Of a stretch of DNA of 64,000 nt, positions 6,714-15,191 are shown piece by piece. The notes beneath the pieces were generated by a model. That model was not told the DNA's origin. It worked only from the letters and a program-made list of their open reading frames with translations, and ran no database searches. The stretch spans positions 124,001 through 188,000 of the forward strand of contig JAPLDJ010000023.1 in the NCBI GenBank assembly GCA_026391805.1, written 5' to 3'. Origin of the DNA: Bacteroidota bacterium (lineage in GTDB: Bacteria > Bacteroidota > Bacteroidia > Bacteroidales > FEN-979). The translations under genes were made by a program, and so were the position numbers. How positions within the stretch are numbered: the first letter of the stretch is position 1; every line of letters starts with the position of its first letter.

Positions 6714-8789
6714 ATGGCCGAACACAAAAAGTACGTTCCGTTCGTCTCACCGGAGACCAACATGAAAGAATTTACCATTCGTGCCCTGATCATTGGCTTG
6801 TTTTTCGCCGTCATCCTCGGCGCAGCCAACGCATACCTCGGACTGAGGGCAGGCATGACCATCGCTGCAACCTATCCCGCTGCCGTTCTCGGGATGGCGA
6901 TCCTGAAGCTTGTCAAAGGATCGATCCTGGAAGAGAACTTTGCACGTACCGTCGGTTCGATCGGTGAATCGGTTGCTGCAGGCGCCATCTTCACTTTACC
7001 CGCATTTTTCGTCTCCGGTATCTGGAGCGAATTTTTTACGTTCGGTCATTACATCACCTCCACATTGATCCTGATCGCAGGTGGTGTGCTCGGTATCATG
7101 TTCGTTGCACTGCTCCGCCGCGTAATGGTGGAAGATGCGGAACTTCCCTTCCCCGAGTCGGTGGCTGCTTCTGAAATTCACAAGGCAGGCCAGGCCGGCG
7201 CCGGCGGTTCAAGATTCCTTTTCACCGCCATGGGACTGGGCGGTCTGATCAAGATCCTTGGCGAACTGAAACTCTTCCAGTACCTCTGGGAAAAATTCGT
7301 CACATTCGGACAACAGACCATCACGGGAACCGTATTCCAGGGCAAGGGCGGAATGCTGCTGAGCTCACCCGGAGTCAGCCCCGCATACATGGGGGTTGGA
7401 TACATTATCGGACCCAAGCTCGGTGCTCTGAACTTCAGCGGTGGTCTTCTTGCATGGGGACTGATGGCCCCGATGATCATGTACTTCCTCATTCCGAATG
7501 TTAACCTGACCGACTGGGCAACATTCCTTATGAGCAAGGACGCTTCGATGACCATGGACGCTGCCATGTCAAAAGTTTCTGATCCAAGCTACCAGATCGT
7601 TCAGATATGGAGATTCATCATCCGCCCGATCGCCATCGGCGGAATGCTCGTAAGCGCAGCATTTACGTTGTTCAAAATGCGTAAAAGCCTTTCCACCGGT
7701 ATTGCCCGGTCTGTTAAGGACGTTAAGAAAGCGGCATCCGGGATAGATCACCATGTTCCCAGAAATGAAAAAGACATCAGTTTCGGCTGGATCATGATAG
7801 GAATCGCTGCCGTTGCCGCTCTCACTTTCTGTATCACTTATTTCATTTTTGATGCCGGCATCCTGATCAGTTTTGTTGCCGCAACCGTAATGATCATCCT
7901 CGCCTTCTTCTTTGCTTCTGTTTCAGGATACCTTGTCGGGATCATGGGATCAAGCAACAACCCGATCAGCGGTCTCACACTGACTGCGCTCGTTGTTACT
8001 GCATTGATCCTCGTAGCGCTTGGCGTTCAGAAGGAAGCAGGAGTCGCAACCGTGCTCGGGGTCGCTGCCATCGTTTGCGTAGCTGCAGCCGTTGCCGGTG
8101 AAATGCTCCAGGACCTGAAGGCAGGACATATCCTTGGCGGTACCCCCTGGAGAATGCAGGTGGGCGACATCCTCGGCGTGATCCTCGCAGGCGCTGTCAT
8201 GTTTGTCGTTCTCGCTTACCTCAACGAGGGTGACATAGCAAGCGGCAAGAATCTGGGTTACCAGGGCGGTTTTGGCAGCAAAAACCTGCCGGCCCCGCAG
8301 GCCAGCCTGATGGCCATCCTTTCCCGCGGAATTGTCCAGGGACAGATGGCATGGCCCCTGATCATTGCAGGAATGCTGATGGGCACTGCTTTCATACTCA
8401 TGCAGGTGAAAAGCCCGATGCTGGTCAGTGTCGGTATGTACCTCCCGATCGAAACTACCTTCGCCATCTTTGTAGGCGGACTCATCAAGGGACTTGTTGA
8501 AATGATCTCAGACAAAAGGAAACACAATCCGGCACAAAAGATCAGGATTGAAAACACCGGCGTACTGCTGGCATCCGGGCTTATCGCGGGCGAGGCCCTC
8601 ATGGGGCTTGTCATCGCGATCTTCGCCGCCTTCAACATTTTCCTTTATAATTCCTTCAGCTTCTTTGATAATCCCACATTCTATATCAGTTTCATTGTGC
8701 TGGCGGTTATTGCATACGTACTAACACAAATCCCGTTGAAGAATGCAGGAAAGCCCGATGAACCGGCCCCTCCATCGGCGGGAATGTAA
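6714..8789 (+). CDS. OPT family oligopeptide transporter
   Basis: This 691-residue integral membrane protein has about 15 hydrophobic segments across its full length. The N-terminal block (VPFVSPETNMKEFTIRALI, AANAYLGLRAGMTIAATYPA) is the hallmark of the bacterial OPT family, as is SGYLVGIMGSSNNPISGLTL in the middle. OPT proteins import peptides, or metal chelates in some members, with protons. The gene is preceded by an AAGGAAG ribosome site and ended by a strong hairpin. A PqqD-like protein and a cytosolic dipeptidase follow on the same strand, which supports peptide as substrate. Confidence 0.95.
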   Translation: MAEHKKYVPFVSPETNMKEFTIRALIIGLFFAVILGAANAYLGLRAGMTIAATYPAAVLGMAILKLVKGSILEENFARTVGSIGESVAAGAIFTLPAFFVSGIWSEFFTFGHYITSTLILIAGGVLGIMFVALLRRVMVEDAELPFPESVAASEIHKAGQAGAGGSRFLFTAMGLGGLIKILGELKLFQYLWEKFVTFGQQTITGTVFQGKGGMLLSSPGVSPAYMGVGYIIGPKLGALNFSGGLLAWGLMAPMIMYFLIPNVNLTDWATFLMSKDASMTMDAAMSKVSDPSYQIVQIWRFIIRPIAIGGMLVSAAFTLFKMRKSLSTGIARSVKDVKKAASGIDHHVPRNEKDISFGWIMIGIAAVAALTFCITYFIFDAGILISFVAATVMIILAFFFASVSGYLVGIMGSSNNPISGLTLTALVVTALILVALGVQKEAGVATVLGVAAIVCVAAAVAGEMLQDLKAGHILGGTPWRMQVGDILGVILAGAVMFVVLAYLNEGDIASGKNLGYQGGFGSKNLPAPQASLMAILSRGIVQGQMAWPLIIAGMLMGTAFILMQVKSPMLVSVGMYLPIETTFAIFVGGLIKGLVEMISDKRKHNPAQKIRIENTGVLLASGLIAGEALMGLVIAIFAAFNIFLYNSFSFFDNPTFYISFIVLAVIAYVLTQIPLKNAGKPDEPAPPSAGM

Positions 8790-8815
8790 GGTTCTGAACG
8801 ATTAACGGTAACATA

Positions 8816-8851
8816 AAGACCTCAAAGGTTCAGTGCAACCTTTGGGGTCTT
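8816..8851 (+). terminator. Long hairpin terminator after the OPT gene
   Basis: A 15-bp stem with a single G-T pair is formed by 8816-8830 and 8837-8851 around the loop CAGTGC, followed by ATCTTT. It separates the transporter from the PqqD-like gene, though partial read-through is possible. Confidence 0.85.
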
Positions 8852-8861
8852 ATCTTTAAAA

Positions 8862-9272
8862 ATGAGGACATTGAATTTTTTCGAACGCAGGAAGATCCTG
8901 AAAAAAGTAAACTACCTCGACCTTGTACCGGTCAGGCTGATGGAATACGAGCTCCTCGAGAACGGGAGGATCGATATCCTTCTGCCACGGTTCAGGAACA
9001 AGGTCTGGAAGCGGGCCCTGCAGCCCCGGTGGAAAGGTGAGCACATACGGATCCACTTTGATGTGATTGGTTCTGCCATCTGGCAGCAGATCGACGGCAG
9101 GCTGAACGTCCATGAAATTTGCAACCAGCTGCAGGCAGCCTATCCGGAGCAACTCAATCCCCCTGAAGAGACTGAAAAAAGGGTGACACAATTTCTTTCA
9201 TTGCTTTACCGGGAGCGGTACATCTCATTCCGCGAGATCATGCGAGAAAAAAATCCTGCAGGAGGCAATTAA
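8862..9272 (+). CDS. PqqD family protein
   Basis: This small protein of 136 residues has a C-terminal PqqD-like winged-helix domain: VIGSAIWQQIDGRLNVHEIC at about residues 68-87, then a helical end (ETEKRVTQFLSLLYRERYI). PqqD-type domains bind leader peptides of ribosomally made, modified peptides. No radical-SAM enzyme or precursor peptide is seen nearby, so a RiPP role is not supported. The position between a peptide transporter and a dipeptidase suggests a link to peptide handling, which is inference. The N-terminal 50 residues form a separate basic segment. Confidence 0.8.
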   Translation: MRTLNFFERRKILKKVNYLDLVPVRLMEYELLENGRIDILLPRFRNKVWKRALQPRWKGEHIRIHFDVIGSAIWQQIDGRLNVHEICNQLQAAYPEQLNPPEETEKRVTQFLSLLYRERYISFREIMREKNPAGGN

Positions 9273-9277
9273 TTTCT

Positions 9278-9285
9278 TAAATTTG
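9278..9285 (+). promoter_or_regulatory. -7 box of the pepD gene
   Basis: TAAATTTG matches TAnnTTTG 51 bp before the dipeptidase start at 9337. A GGAGG ribosome site at 9322-9326 lies between them. Confidence 0.6.
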
Positions 9286-9336
9286 GAGAGGAATCCAATC
9301 AACATTACACATATAATAAATGGAGGAAAGCAGATC

Positions 9337-10797
9337 ATGAGCAAAGACATTCTCAACCTGGAGCCAAAGGCTCTGTGGAAAAATTTTTATGAACTGACGC
9401 AAATTCCGCGTCCTTCCAAGAAGGAAGCCAAAGTCCAGGCATTCGCCATTAATTTCGGTAAAAGCCTCGGGCTGGAAACCATCGTCGATGAGGTGGGCAA
9501 TGTTATCATCCGGAAACCGGCCACGGCCGGCATGGAAAACCGCAAAGGAGTCATTTTCCAGGGGCACCTGGATATGGTGCCGCAGAAGAACAGCGACACA
9601 GCACATGACTTCGAAAAGGATCCCATCGATGCATGGATCGACGGTGAATGGGTCAAAGCTAAAGGAACGACGCTTGGTGCCGACAACGGCATGGGTGTTG
9701 CCGCAGCCATGGCCATCCTCGAATCAAAAGATATTCTCCACGGACCCGTTGAAGCCCTTTTCACCTGCGATGAAGAAACAGGCATGACCGGTGCATTCGG
9801 ACTCAAGGCAGGTATGCTGAAAGGCGATATCCTGATGAACCTCGACTCGGAAGACGAAGGGGAACTGTACATCGGGTGTGCCGGCGGCACCAATGGCAAT
9901 TTTCAGTTCACCTATTCGGAAGTTCCTGTAAACGCAGATACAGTTGCTTTCAAAGTGAGTGTTACGGGTCTTAAAGGCGGCCACAGCGGCGTGGATATTC
10001 ACCTCGGACGTGGAAACTCAAACAAAGTTCTGTTCCGTTTCCTCTGGCATGCTGCCAGGAAACACGGCCTGCGTATCTCATCAGTGGATGGAGGTAGTTT
10101 ACGGAATGCCATCCCGCGTGAGTCATTTGCCATCGTCACAGTGCCTGCAGCAATGAAGGATGAATTCCTCAAATGCCTGCCCGGTTTTGCTGATACGATC
10201 AGGAAAGAGCTTTCAGCAGTAGAACCCGATCTGAAGATGGAAGCCACCCCGGTGGACCTTCCCAAAACGCTGATCGATGAAAAAACCCAGCGCGGCCTTT
10301 TCAATGCCATTTACGGCTGCCCGAATGGGGTGATCAGGATGAGTAACGAAATGCCTGGTCTGGTGGAAACTTCCACCAACCTGGCCATCGTAAAATCAGA
10401 GAACGGTGTCATCCGTGTTATGTGCCTGTTGCGCAGCTCGGTTGATTCGGCCAAGCAGGACCTCGAGCACATGATGCAGAGCGTCTTCGAACTGGCCAGC
10501 GCCGAGGTCAAATTCGACGGACAATATCCTGGCTGGAAGCCGAACCCGGATTCACCGATACTGAAAGCCATGCAGGATATCTACAAGAAAAAATACGGGA
10601 ATGTGCCCGAGATCAAAGCCATCCATGCCGGCCTCGAGTGCGGCCTTCTGGGCGGCGTCTATCCTCACTGGGATATGATCTCCTTCGGCCCTACGATCCG
10701 TTATCCTCACTCCCCGGACGAAAAGGTCAACATCGCCACGGTGCAGAAATTCTTCGATTTCCTTGTTGAAACCCTGAAGCAGGTTCCGGTGAAATAA
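9337..10797 (+). CDS. pepD: Aminoacyl-histidine dipeptidase (M20 family)
   Basis: This cytosolic zinc peptidase cleaves dipeptides such as Xaa-His. The start at 9337 (MSKDILNLEPKALWKNFYEL) has a GGAGG site 10 bp upstream and gives 486 residues, the normal PepD length. An earlier in-frame codon at 9283 lies inside the promoter. Metal-site motifs are in order: FQGHLDMVPQKN (first His and Asp), GTTLGADNGMG (bridging Asp), FTCDEETGM (catalytic Glu pair), LDSEDEGELYIG, and the late AIHAGLECG. The M20 dimerisation lid lies between about 205 and 380. It completes a peptide uptake-and-cleavage group with OPT. Confidence 0.96.
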   Translation: MSKDILNLEPKALWKNFYELTQIPRPSKKEAKVQAFAINFGKSLGLETIVDEVGNVIIRKPATAGMENRKGVIFQGHLDMVPQKNSDTAHDFEKDPIDAWIDGEWVKAKGTTLGADNGMGVAAAMAILESKDILHGPVEALFTCDEETGMTGAFGLKAGMLKGDILMNLDSEDEGELYIGCAGGTNGNFQFTYSEVPVNADTVAFKVSVTGLKGGHSGVDIHLGRGNSNKVLFRFLWHAARKHGLRISSVDGGSLRNAIPRESFAIVTVPAAMKDEFLKCLPGFADTIRKELSAVEPDLKMEATPVDLPKTLIDEKTQRGLFNAIYGCPNGVIRMSNEMPGLVETSTNLAIVKSENGVIRVMCLLRSSVDSAKQDLEHMMQSVFELASAEVKFDGQYPGWKPNPDSPILKAMQDIYKKKYGNVPEIKAIHAGLECGLLGGVYPHWDMISFGPTIRYPHSPDEKVNIATVQKFFDFLVETLKQVPVK

Positions 10798-10820
10798 CCT
10801 TGAATAGCAGAAAAAGAAAG

Positions 10821-10843
10821 GCCTCTCGATGAGAGGCTTTTTT
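10821..10843 (+). terminator. Rho-independent terminator of pepD
   Basis: GCCTCTC (10821-10827) and GAGAGGC (10831-10837) form a perfect 7-bp stem with loop GAT, followed by six T. Confidence 0.92.
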
Positions 10844-10851
10844 GTTACTTT

Positions 10852-10879
10852 TCACTGTTCACTGTTCACCGTTCACTTT
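10852..10879. repeat. Heptamer tandem repeat (TCACTGT type)
   Basis: Four consecutive 7-bp units, TCACTGT, TCACTGT, TCACCGT and TCACTTT, lie between the pepD terminator and the stop codon of the minus-strand OmpA-family gene. Period 7 is shared with arrays at 373, 21728 and 52611, but the unit sequence is different. Confidence 0.8.
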
Positions 10880-13800
10880 TATCTGTTCTTCGCCATGACC
10901 TTCTGCTCCTGTGCATCATTCCCAGGCTGATGTTTTTCATCCATTGGCGTAACGAAGGCATCTTTGAATTCACGGGCCCTCAGGTGATCGCGGAACCAGA
11001 TCGCTTCAGTCTTTGATGTGAATTTCCCGACAAAACAGCGCAGGATGCCGTCGTTACTTTTGCAGCTCATCACATCATTCAGGTTATTAAAGTGAGGCCT
11101 GATGAAGGAGAAGGCTCCGATCTGAACAGTGTAGTAAACCTTCTGTGCAGGCTCATTGAAGATGGATTCGACTTCAGCCAGAACTCCGCTCCGGTCCTTA
11201 TGAGCACAATTCCGGAAGAAATCTACAGGCAGAACACGCAGTTCAAGAGTATCACCTTCATGGTAACGGTCAAGGTCAACTGAAGTTTCAGTTAAATTCA
11301 AAGCAGACAGGCTGATCCTGAATTCGGTCCTTCGGTTCATTTGGTGCTCCGCTTCAGTACAATGAACACCTGTGGAGCAATCGCAATTGTTTACGAGCCG
11401 GGTCTTTCCGTACCATTTGCTGGTGATTCTTGATGCGCTGATACCTTTGTTGACAACATAGCTCATGGCAGAGTTTGCCCGCCGTTGCGTCAGCCCCATA
11501 TTGTATTCAAAGGACCCCCTGCAGTCGGCATGCGAGCCCATCTCAACCGTTACCGGCGTGCTGGTCATGATCCTGACCAGTTTGTTCAGTACCGGCACTG
11601 CATCGGACCGGATGAAGTATTTATCGAAGTCGTAATAGATATTGTCGACGGCATAGGTATGAATGGCACCGACCCTGTCAAGGAGAAGATCGCCGGAGAT
11701 TTTTATTTCGTTACGGTTCCCAATGGTGTCGGTGCCGAATGGCAGGCAGTCGGAATAATATCCTGTCTTCATGGCCTTGACAAGGTACCGGTTCCCGGTT
11801 GCCAATTCAGAACTGAAACATCCGTTTGAGCCGGCCTTATGAACGACCACACGACCCTGATTCTCATCAAGAACAAAGACCGTGGCTTCGGCAACAGGTT
11901 CACTGCTGGCAAGGTCTTTCACACATCCTGAAACAGATACCAATGATTTTCCTGACTGAACAGTGGCAATTACCTGTTCCGGCTTTATTTCCTGCTTCGG
12001 TTCTTCGGCAGGTGGTTTCACTTCAGCGACTGCAGGCGCCGGGGCTGGAACAACATTTTCAACCGGCTTTGCCTCTTCCTTTGGAGGAGCCTGTTGTTCA
12101 GGCTTTACTTCTTCTTTTGGTTGCTCGACTGGCGGTTTCACTTCAGCAACAGCAGGCGCAGGGACTGAAACAACATTTTCCACCGGTTTTCCTTCTTCCT
12201 GTGGAGGAGCCTGCTGTTCCGGTTTCACTTCTTCTTTTGGTTGTTCAGCAGGAGGTTTCACTTCTGCGACAACAGGCGCCGGAACCGGAACTATATTTTC
12301 AGTTGGTTTAACCTCTTCTTTCGGTGCAGGCTGCTGCTCAGGTTTTACTTCTTCTTTGGGTTGCTCGACTGGCGGCTTTACTTCAGCGACAATAGGTGCC
12401 GGAGCAGGAACGATATTTTCAACCGGCTTTGCCTCTTCCTTTGGCGCAGCTTGTTGTTCAGGTTTTACTTCTTCTTTCGGCTGTTCAACAGGAGGTTTAA
12501 CTTCTGCAATAGCAGGCGCGGGAACTGGAACTATATTCTCAATTGGCTTTACCTCTTCCTTTGGAGGAGCCTGCTGTTCAGGTTTTACCTCTTCTTTTGG
12601 CTGTTCAACAGGAGGCTTCACTTCAGCAACAGAAGGCGCAGGAACTGGAACTATATTTTCAGTTGGTTTAACCTCTTCTTTCGGTGCAGGCTGCTGCTCA
12701 GGTTTTATTTCTTCTTTGGGTTGCTCGACGGGCGGTTTTACTTCAGCAACAGCAGGCGCAGGAACTGAAACTATATTCTCAACCGGCTTTGCCTCTTCCT
12801 TTGGAGGAGCCTGCTGTTCAGATTTTACATCTTCTTTCGGCTGTTCAACTGGAGGTTTAACTTCTGCAACAGCAGGCGCAGGAACTGGAACTATATTCTC
12901 AACCGGCTTTGGCTCTTCCTTTGGAGGAGCCTTTTCCTCAGGTTTTACTTCTTCTTTTGGTTGCTCGACGGGCGGTTTTACTTCAGCAACAGCAGGCGCA
13001 GGAACTGGAACTATATTCTCAACCGGCTTTGCCTCTTCCTTTGGAGGAGCCTTTTGCTCAGGTTTTACCTCCTGTTTAGGTTGTTCAACTGGAGGTTTAA
13101 CTTCCGCGATGGCTGGCGCCGGGGCAGGAACTGGTTTTTCTGCCGGCTTGGATTCTTCCTTTGGTGGAACATTTGCAGCAATCACCGGAAGCGCCGGGTA
13201 CGTCACCTGTGGCAACGGACCAACGACACGGAAGCTGTAAATATCATCCTCTCCCCTGCCTCCGGGACGGTTTGCGCTGAAGAGTCCGATGGAATCGTTA
13301 TTGTACATGGCAAGGGCAAAATCATCATAAGAGGAGTTGATGGGTTTGCCGAGGTTTTGCGGTAGCAGCCAAACGTTCCCGACTTTACGGGTCACAAAGA
13401 TATCGAGCCCTCCGTACCCGGGATGACCATCCGACGCAAAATAGAGGTCACCGTTCATCGCCATGAACGGGAACAACTCATTTCCGAAAGTATTTACAAT
13501 CGGACCCAGGTTGGATGGCGGGTTCCATACGGACCCGTCGCGCGAAGAAACATAAAGATCCATTCCTCCCTGGCCCCCGTCAACATCGGAAATAAAATAG
13601 AGTGAATTGCCATCCGGTGAAAGAGCAGGATAACCGACCGAATATTTGGGGTTGTTGAAAAAGAAGGGTTTCATCTTCGACCATTTGTCGCCGGTTTTTG
13701 TCGCCGTAAAGATTTTTAACTGGACGACTGGACCTTCAGTGGTTTCAGCCTTTTCTTTATCGGGAAATTTCTCGGTTCGGGTTATGAACACCTCATTCCC

Positions 13801-14538
13801 GTCCTCGCTGAAGGTTGCAGGTCCGTCATCCGAACCATTGGTGAACAGTTCCGGTACAGGCCTCGGCATCGTATAATCCCCGTAAAATTCCTCCTTCTGC
13901 TTTGGCCGGGCAAAAACCAGCTGCATGTATCCCTTTCCAAGCAGCTCATTCTTCTTCTTATCATCAGGAGACATGATCCTGTCGGTAACGAACATGATCC
14001 CGTCGTTGTAGAATATAGGGCCGAAATCGGTATTGCTTGAATTCAGGCTGCGTGCATTATTGACCTCGAACGCAAACGGCTTTTCATCCCATGCAATGGC
14101 ACTGTCACAAAAACTGGCGTAGATCTTACCCCTCTGATCACCTGGCATAAGTGAATCGTATTTGAGGAAGATCTTTTTTGCGGCCTCATAATCCCCGCAG
14201 GCCCTGAGGGCTTTTGCATAGTAAAAATAGGTGAGCGGTTCGGTACGGCCGAGTTTGATGGCCTTTAAGTACCATGCCCGGGCATCCTGCATGTCATTCT
14301 CAAGGCGGTAGCAGTCTGCCATGAGCAATGTTGCCTCGGCTTTTGTCTTGGGATCGGCTTTCTGGATGAACTGATGCAGGATCTCGATGGCCTTGGTATA
14401 ATTGAACTCTTCCATTTCGCTCCTGGCAGCCTTGATCTGCCCGAAGGCGGCTGTGAGCCATCCCGAAGCCGTCAGGAAAAGGAAAAGGAGAAAAATCTTC
14501 CGTGAAACAGTAAAAAAAAGGACCTGTGGAAATTTCAT
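10879..14538 (-). CDS. OmpA-family envelope protein: TPR, PD40 propeller, Pro/Glu/Lys repeats, CarboxypepD-like, OmpA, SPOR-like
   Basis: With the start at 14538 (MKFPQVLFFTVSRK) the protein has 1219 residues and a clear signal peptide ending near AAFGQ. Domains in order are: TPRs (about 30-150), a WD40/PD40-like beta-propeller (about 190-430; YPALSPDGNSLYFIS), about ten tandem 40-residue Pro/Glu/Lys repeats (about 460-858), a carboxypeptidase-regulatory-like domain (about 870-940), an OmpA peptidoglycan-binding domain (about 950-1080; MGSHADCRGSFEYN), and a SPOR-like end (VYYTVQIGAFSF). The TPR-propeller-CRD-OmpA order is that of PorE, which links the type IX secretion apparatus to peptidoglycan. 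Several Bacteroidota paralogues share it, so the PorE role is inference. Confidence 0.88.
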   Translation of the reverse strand: MKFPQVLFFTVSRKIFLLFLFLTASGWLTAAFGQIKAARSEMEEFNYTKAIEILHQFIQKADPKTKAEATLLMADCYRLENDMQDARAWYLKAIKLGRTEPLTYFYYAKALRACGDYEAAKKIFLKYDSLMPGDQRGKIYASFCDSAIAWDEKPFAFEVNNARSLNSSNTDFGPIFYNDGIMFVTDRIMSPDDKKKNELLGKGYMQLVFARPKQKEEFYGDYTMPRPVPELFTNGSDDGPATFSEDGNEVFITRTEKFPDKEKAETTEGPVVQLKIFTATKTGDKWSKMKPFFFNNPKYSVGYPALSPDGNSLYFISDVDGGQGGMDLYVSSRDGSVWNPPSNLGPIVNTFGNELFPFMAMNGDLYFASDGHPGYGGLDIFVTRKVGNVWLLPQNLGKPINSSYDDFALAMYNNDSIGLFSANRPGGRGEDDIYSFRVVGPLPQVTYPALPVIAANVPPKEESKPAEKPVPAPAPAIAEVKPPVEQPKQEVKPEQKAPPKEEAKPVENIVPVPAPAVAEVKPPVEQPKEEVKPEEKAPPKEEPKPVENIVPVPAPAVAEVKPPVEQPKEDVKSEQQAPPKEEAKPVENIVSVPAPAVAEVKPPVEQPKEEIKPEQQPAPKEEVKPTENIVPVPAPSVAEVKPPVEQPKEEVKPEQQAPPKEEVKPIENIVPVPAPAIAEVKPPVEQPKEEVKPEQQAAPKEEAKPVENIVPAPAPIVAEVKPPVEQPKEEVKPEQQPAPKEEVKPTENIVPVPAPVVAEVKPPAEQPKEEVKPEQQAPPQEEGKPVENVVSVPAPAVAEVKPPVEQPKEEVKPEQQAPPKEEAKPVENVVPAPAPAVAEVKPPAEEPKQEIKPEQVIATVQSGKSLVSVSGCVKDLASSEPVAEATVFVLDENQGRVVVHKAGSNGCFSSELATGNRYLVKAMKTGYYSDCLPFGTDTIGNRNEIKISGDLLLDRVGAIHTYAVDNIYYDFDKYFIRSDAVPVLNKLVRIMTSTPVTVEMGSHADCRGSFEYNMGLTQRRANSAMSYVVNKGISASRITSKWYGKTRLVNNCDCSTGVHCTEAEHQMNRRTEFRISLSALNLTETSVDLDRYHEGDTLELRVLPVDFFRNCAHKDRSGVLAEVESIFNEPAQKVYYTVQIGAFSFIRPHFNNLNDVMSCKSNDGILRCFVGKFTSKTEAIWFRDHLRAREFKDAFVTPMDEKHQPGNDAQEQKVMAKNR
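11965..13165 (-). repeat. 120-bp tandem repeats inside the OmpA-family gene
   Basis: About ten copies of a 120-bp unit encode 40 residues of the type KPVENIVPVPAPAVAEVKPP plus VEQPKEEVKPEQQAPPKEEA. Copies differ mainly at Ile/Val/Thr, Ala/Ser/Val and Gln/Glu/Lys positions. The outer two are partial. Such an array can expand or contract by slippage or recombination, and it may be mis-assembled. The segment is likely an extended spacer crossing the periplasm. Confidence 0.92.
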
Positions 14539-14785
14539 GAGATGCTTGGGAGAGTAGTGTTTCAAAAGATTATAGCGCAGATGGAGAATCTCCATGGTTT
14601 TTTTAACCAAAGTACAAACATGCCGGATACTCAATCAGTACAACAATTAAAAGAAACTAACTGGCTTTTGTTCATTAACCATGGTTCGCACGAGAAGGAT
14701 ACCCAGATTCTTCACCATTGTATACAGATTCAATCCTGCCTCAACCACGGATTGTGTGAAAATGTTCTAATAAATATTTAAATCG
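14539..14785. other. Spacer with no supported gene
   Basis: About 250 bp lie between the start of the OmpA-family gene and the rpmH promoter. A plus-strand frame at 14542-14781 has no ribosome site and no recognisable sequence. An inverted AACCATGG stands near 14677. I see no RNA gene here. Confidence 0.5.
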
Positions 14786-14787
14786 TC

Positions 14788-14817
14788 TTGCAGGATTTAA
14801 AAAAAATCGTAATTTTG
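14788..14817 (+). promoter_or_regulatory. Promoter of rpmH
   Basis: TTG (14788-14790) and TAATTTTG (14810-14817) are separated by 19 bp and match the Bacteroidota consensus. The start codon is 20 bp downstream. Confidence 0.82.
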
Positions 14818-14837
14818 CCGTCCCAAATTGATTTAAG

Positions 14838-14999
14838 ATGACAAAGAGAACATTTCAGCCATCCAACCGCAAAAGAAAGAACAAACACGGCTTCCGTGAG
14901 CGGATGTCAAGCGCAAACGGACGGAAGGTATTGGCTTCCAGAAGGGCTAAAGGCAGGAAGAAACTGACTGTTTCAGACGAACCAATGGATCAGAAATAA
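14838..14999 (+). CDS. rpmH: 50S ribosomal protein L34
   Basis: A 53-residue basic protein begins [20 protein letters not shown] and continues [20 protein letters not shown], the L34 signature, which is among the most conserved short ribosomal proteins. An acidic C-terminal extension (VSDEPMDQK) is added to the usual 44-46 residues. It is monocistronic with its own promoter and terminator. It is not next to dnaA or rnpA here, unlike the classical dnaA-rpmH-rnpA order. It is easily missed because it is short. Confidence 0.98.
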   Translation: MTKRTFQPSNRKRKNKHGFRERMSSANGRKVLASRRAKGRKKLTVSDEPMDQK

Positions 15000-15042
15000 T
15001 TTTTTGATTTGATATCAAACAATTTTCTTAATTCATTTCAGG

Positions 15043-15077
15043 AAAGAAGGTAATTTCGCAATTATCTTCTTTTTTGT
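15043..15077 (+). terminator. Rho-independent terminator of rpmH
   Basis: AAGAAGGTAATT (15044-15055) pairs with AATTATCTTCTT (15060-15071) with one G-T pair around TCGC. T-rich sequence follows directly. Confidence 0.88.
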
Positions 15078-15191
15078 TTTGTGACATTTCACCCACAGCA
15101 TTATGAAATGCCCATATAAACACTCTTTATAAGAAACCTGAATGTCAATAACGGCATTCCATGTGACCATTAAAATCAAAATTATTAACAC

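Noticed and set aside
11963-13240. A 425-residue plus-strand frame rich in Ser, Gly, Thr and Cys with 40-residue repeats
   Set aside because: It is the exact antisense of the Pro/Glu/Lys repeat array; the open frame follows from the repeat's composition. No start site or promoter is seen.
14542-14781. A 79-residue plus-strand frame in front of rpmH
   Set aside because: No ribosome site, no family resemblance, and it overlaps the start region of the OmpA-like gene.
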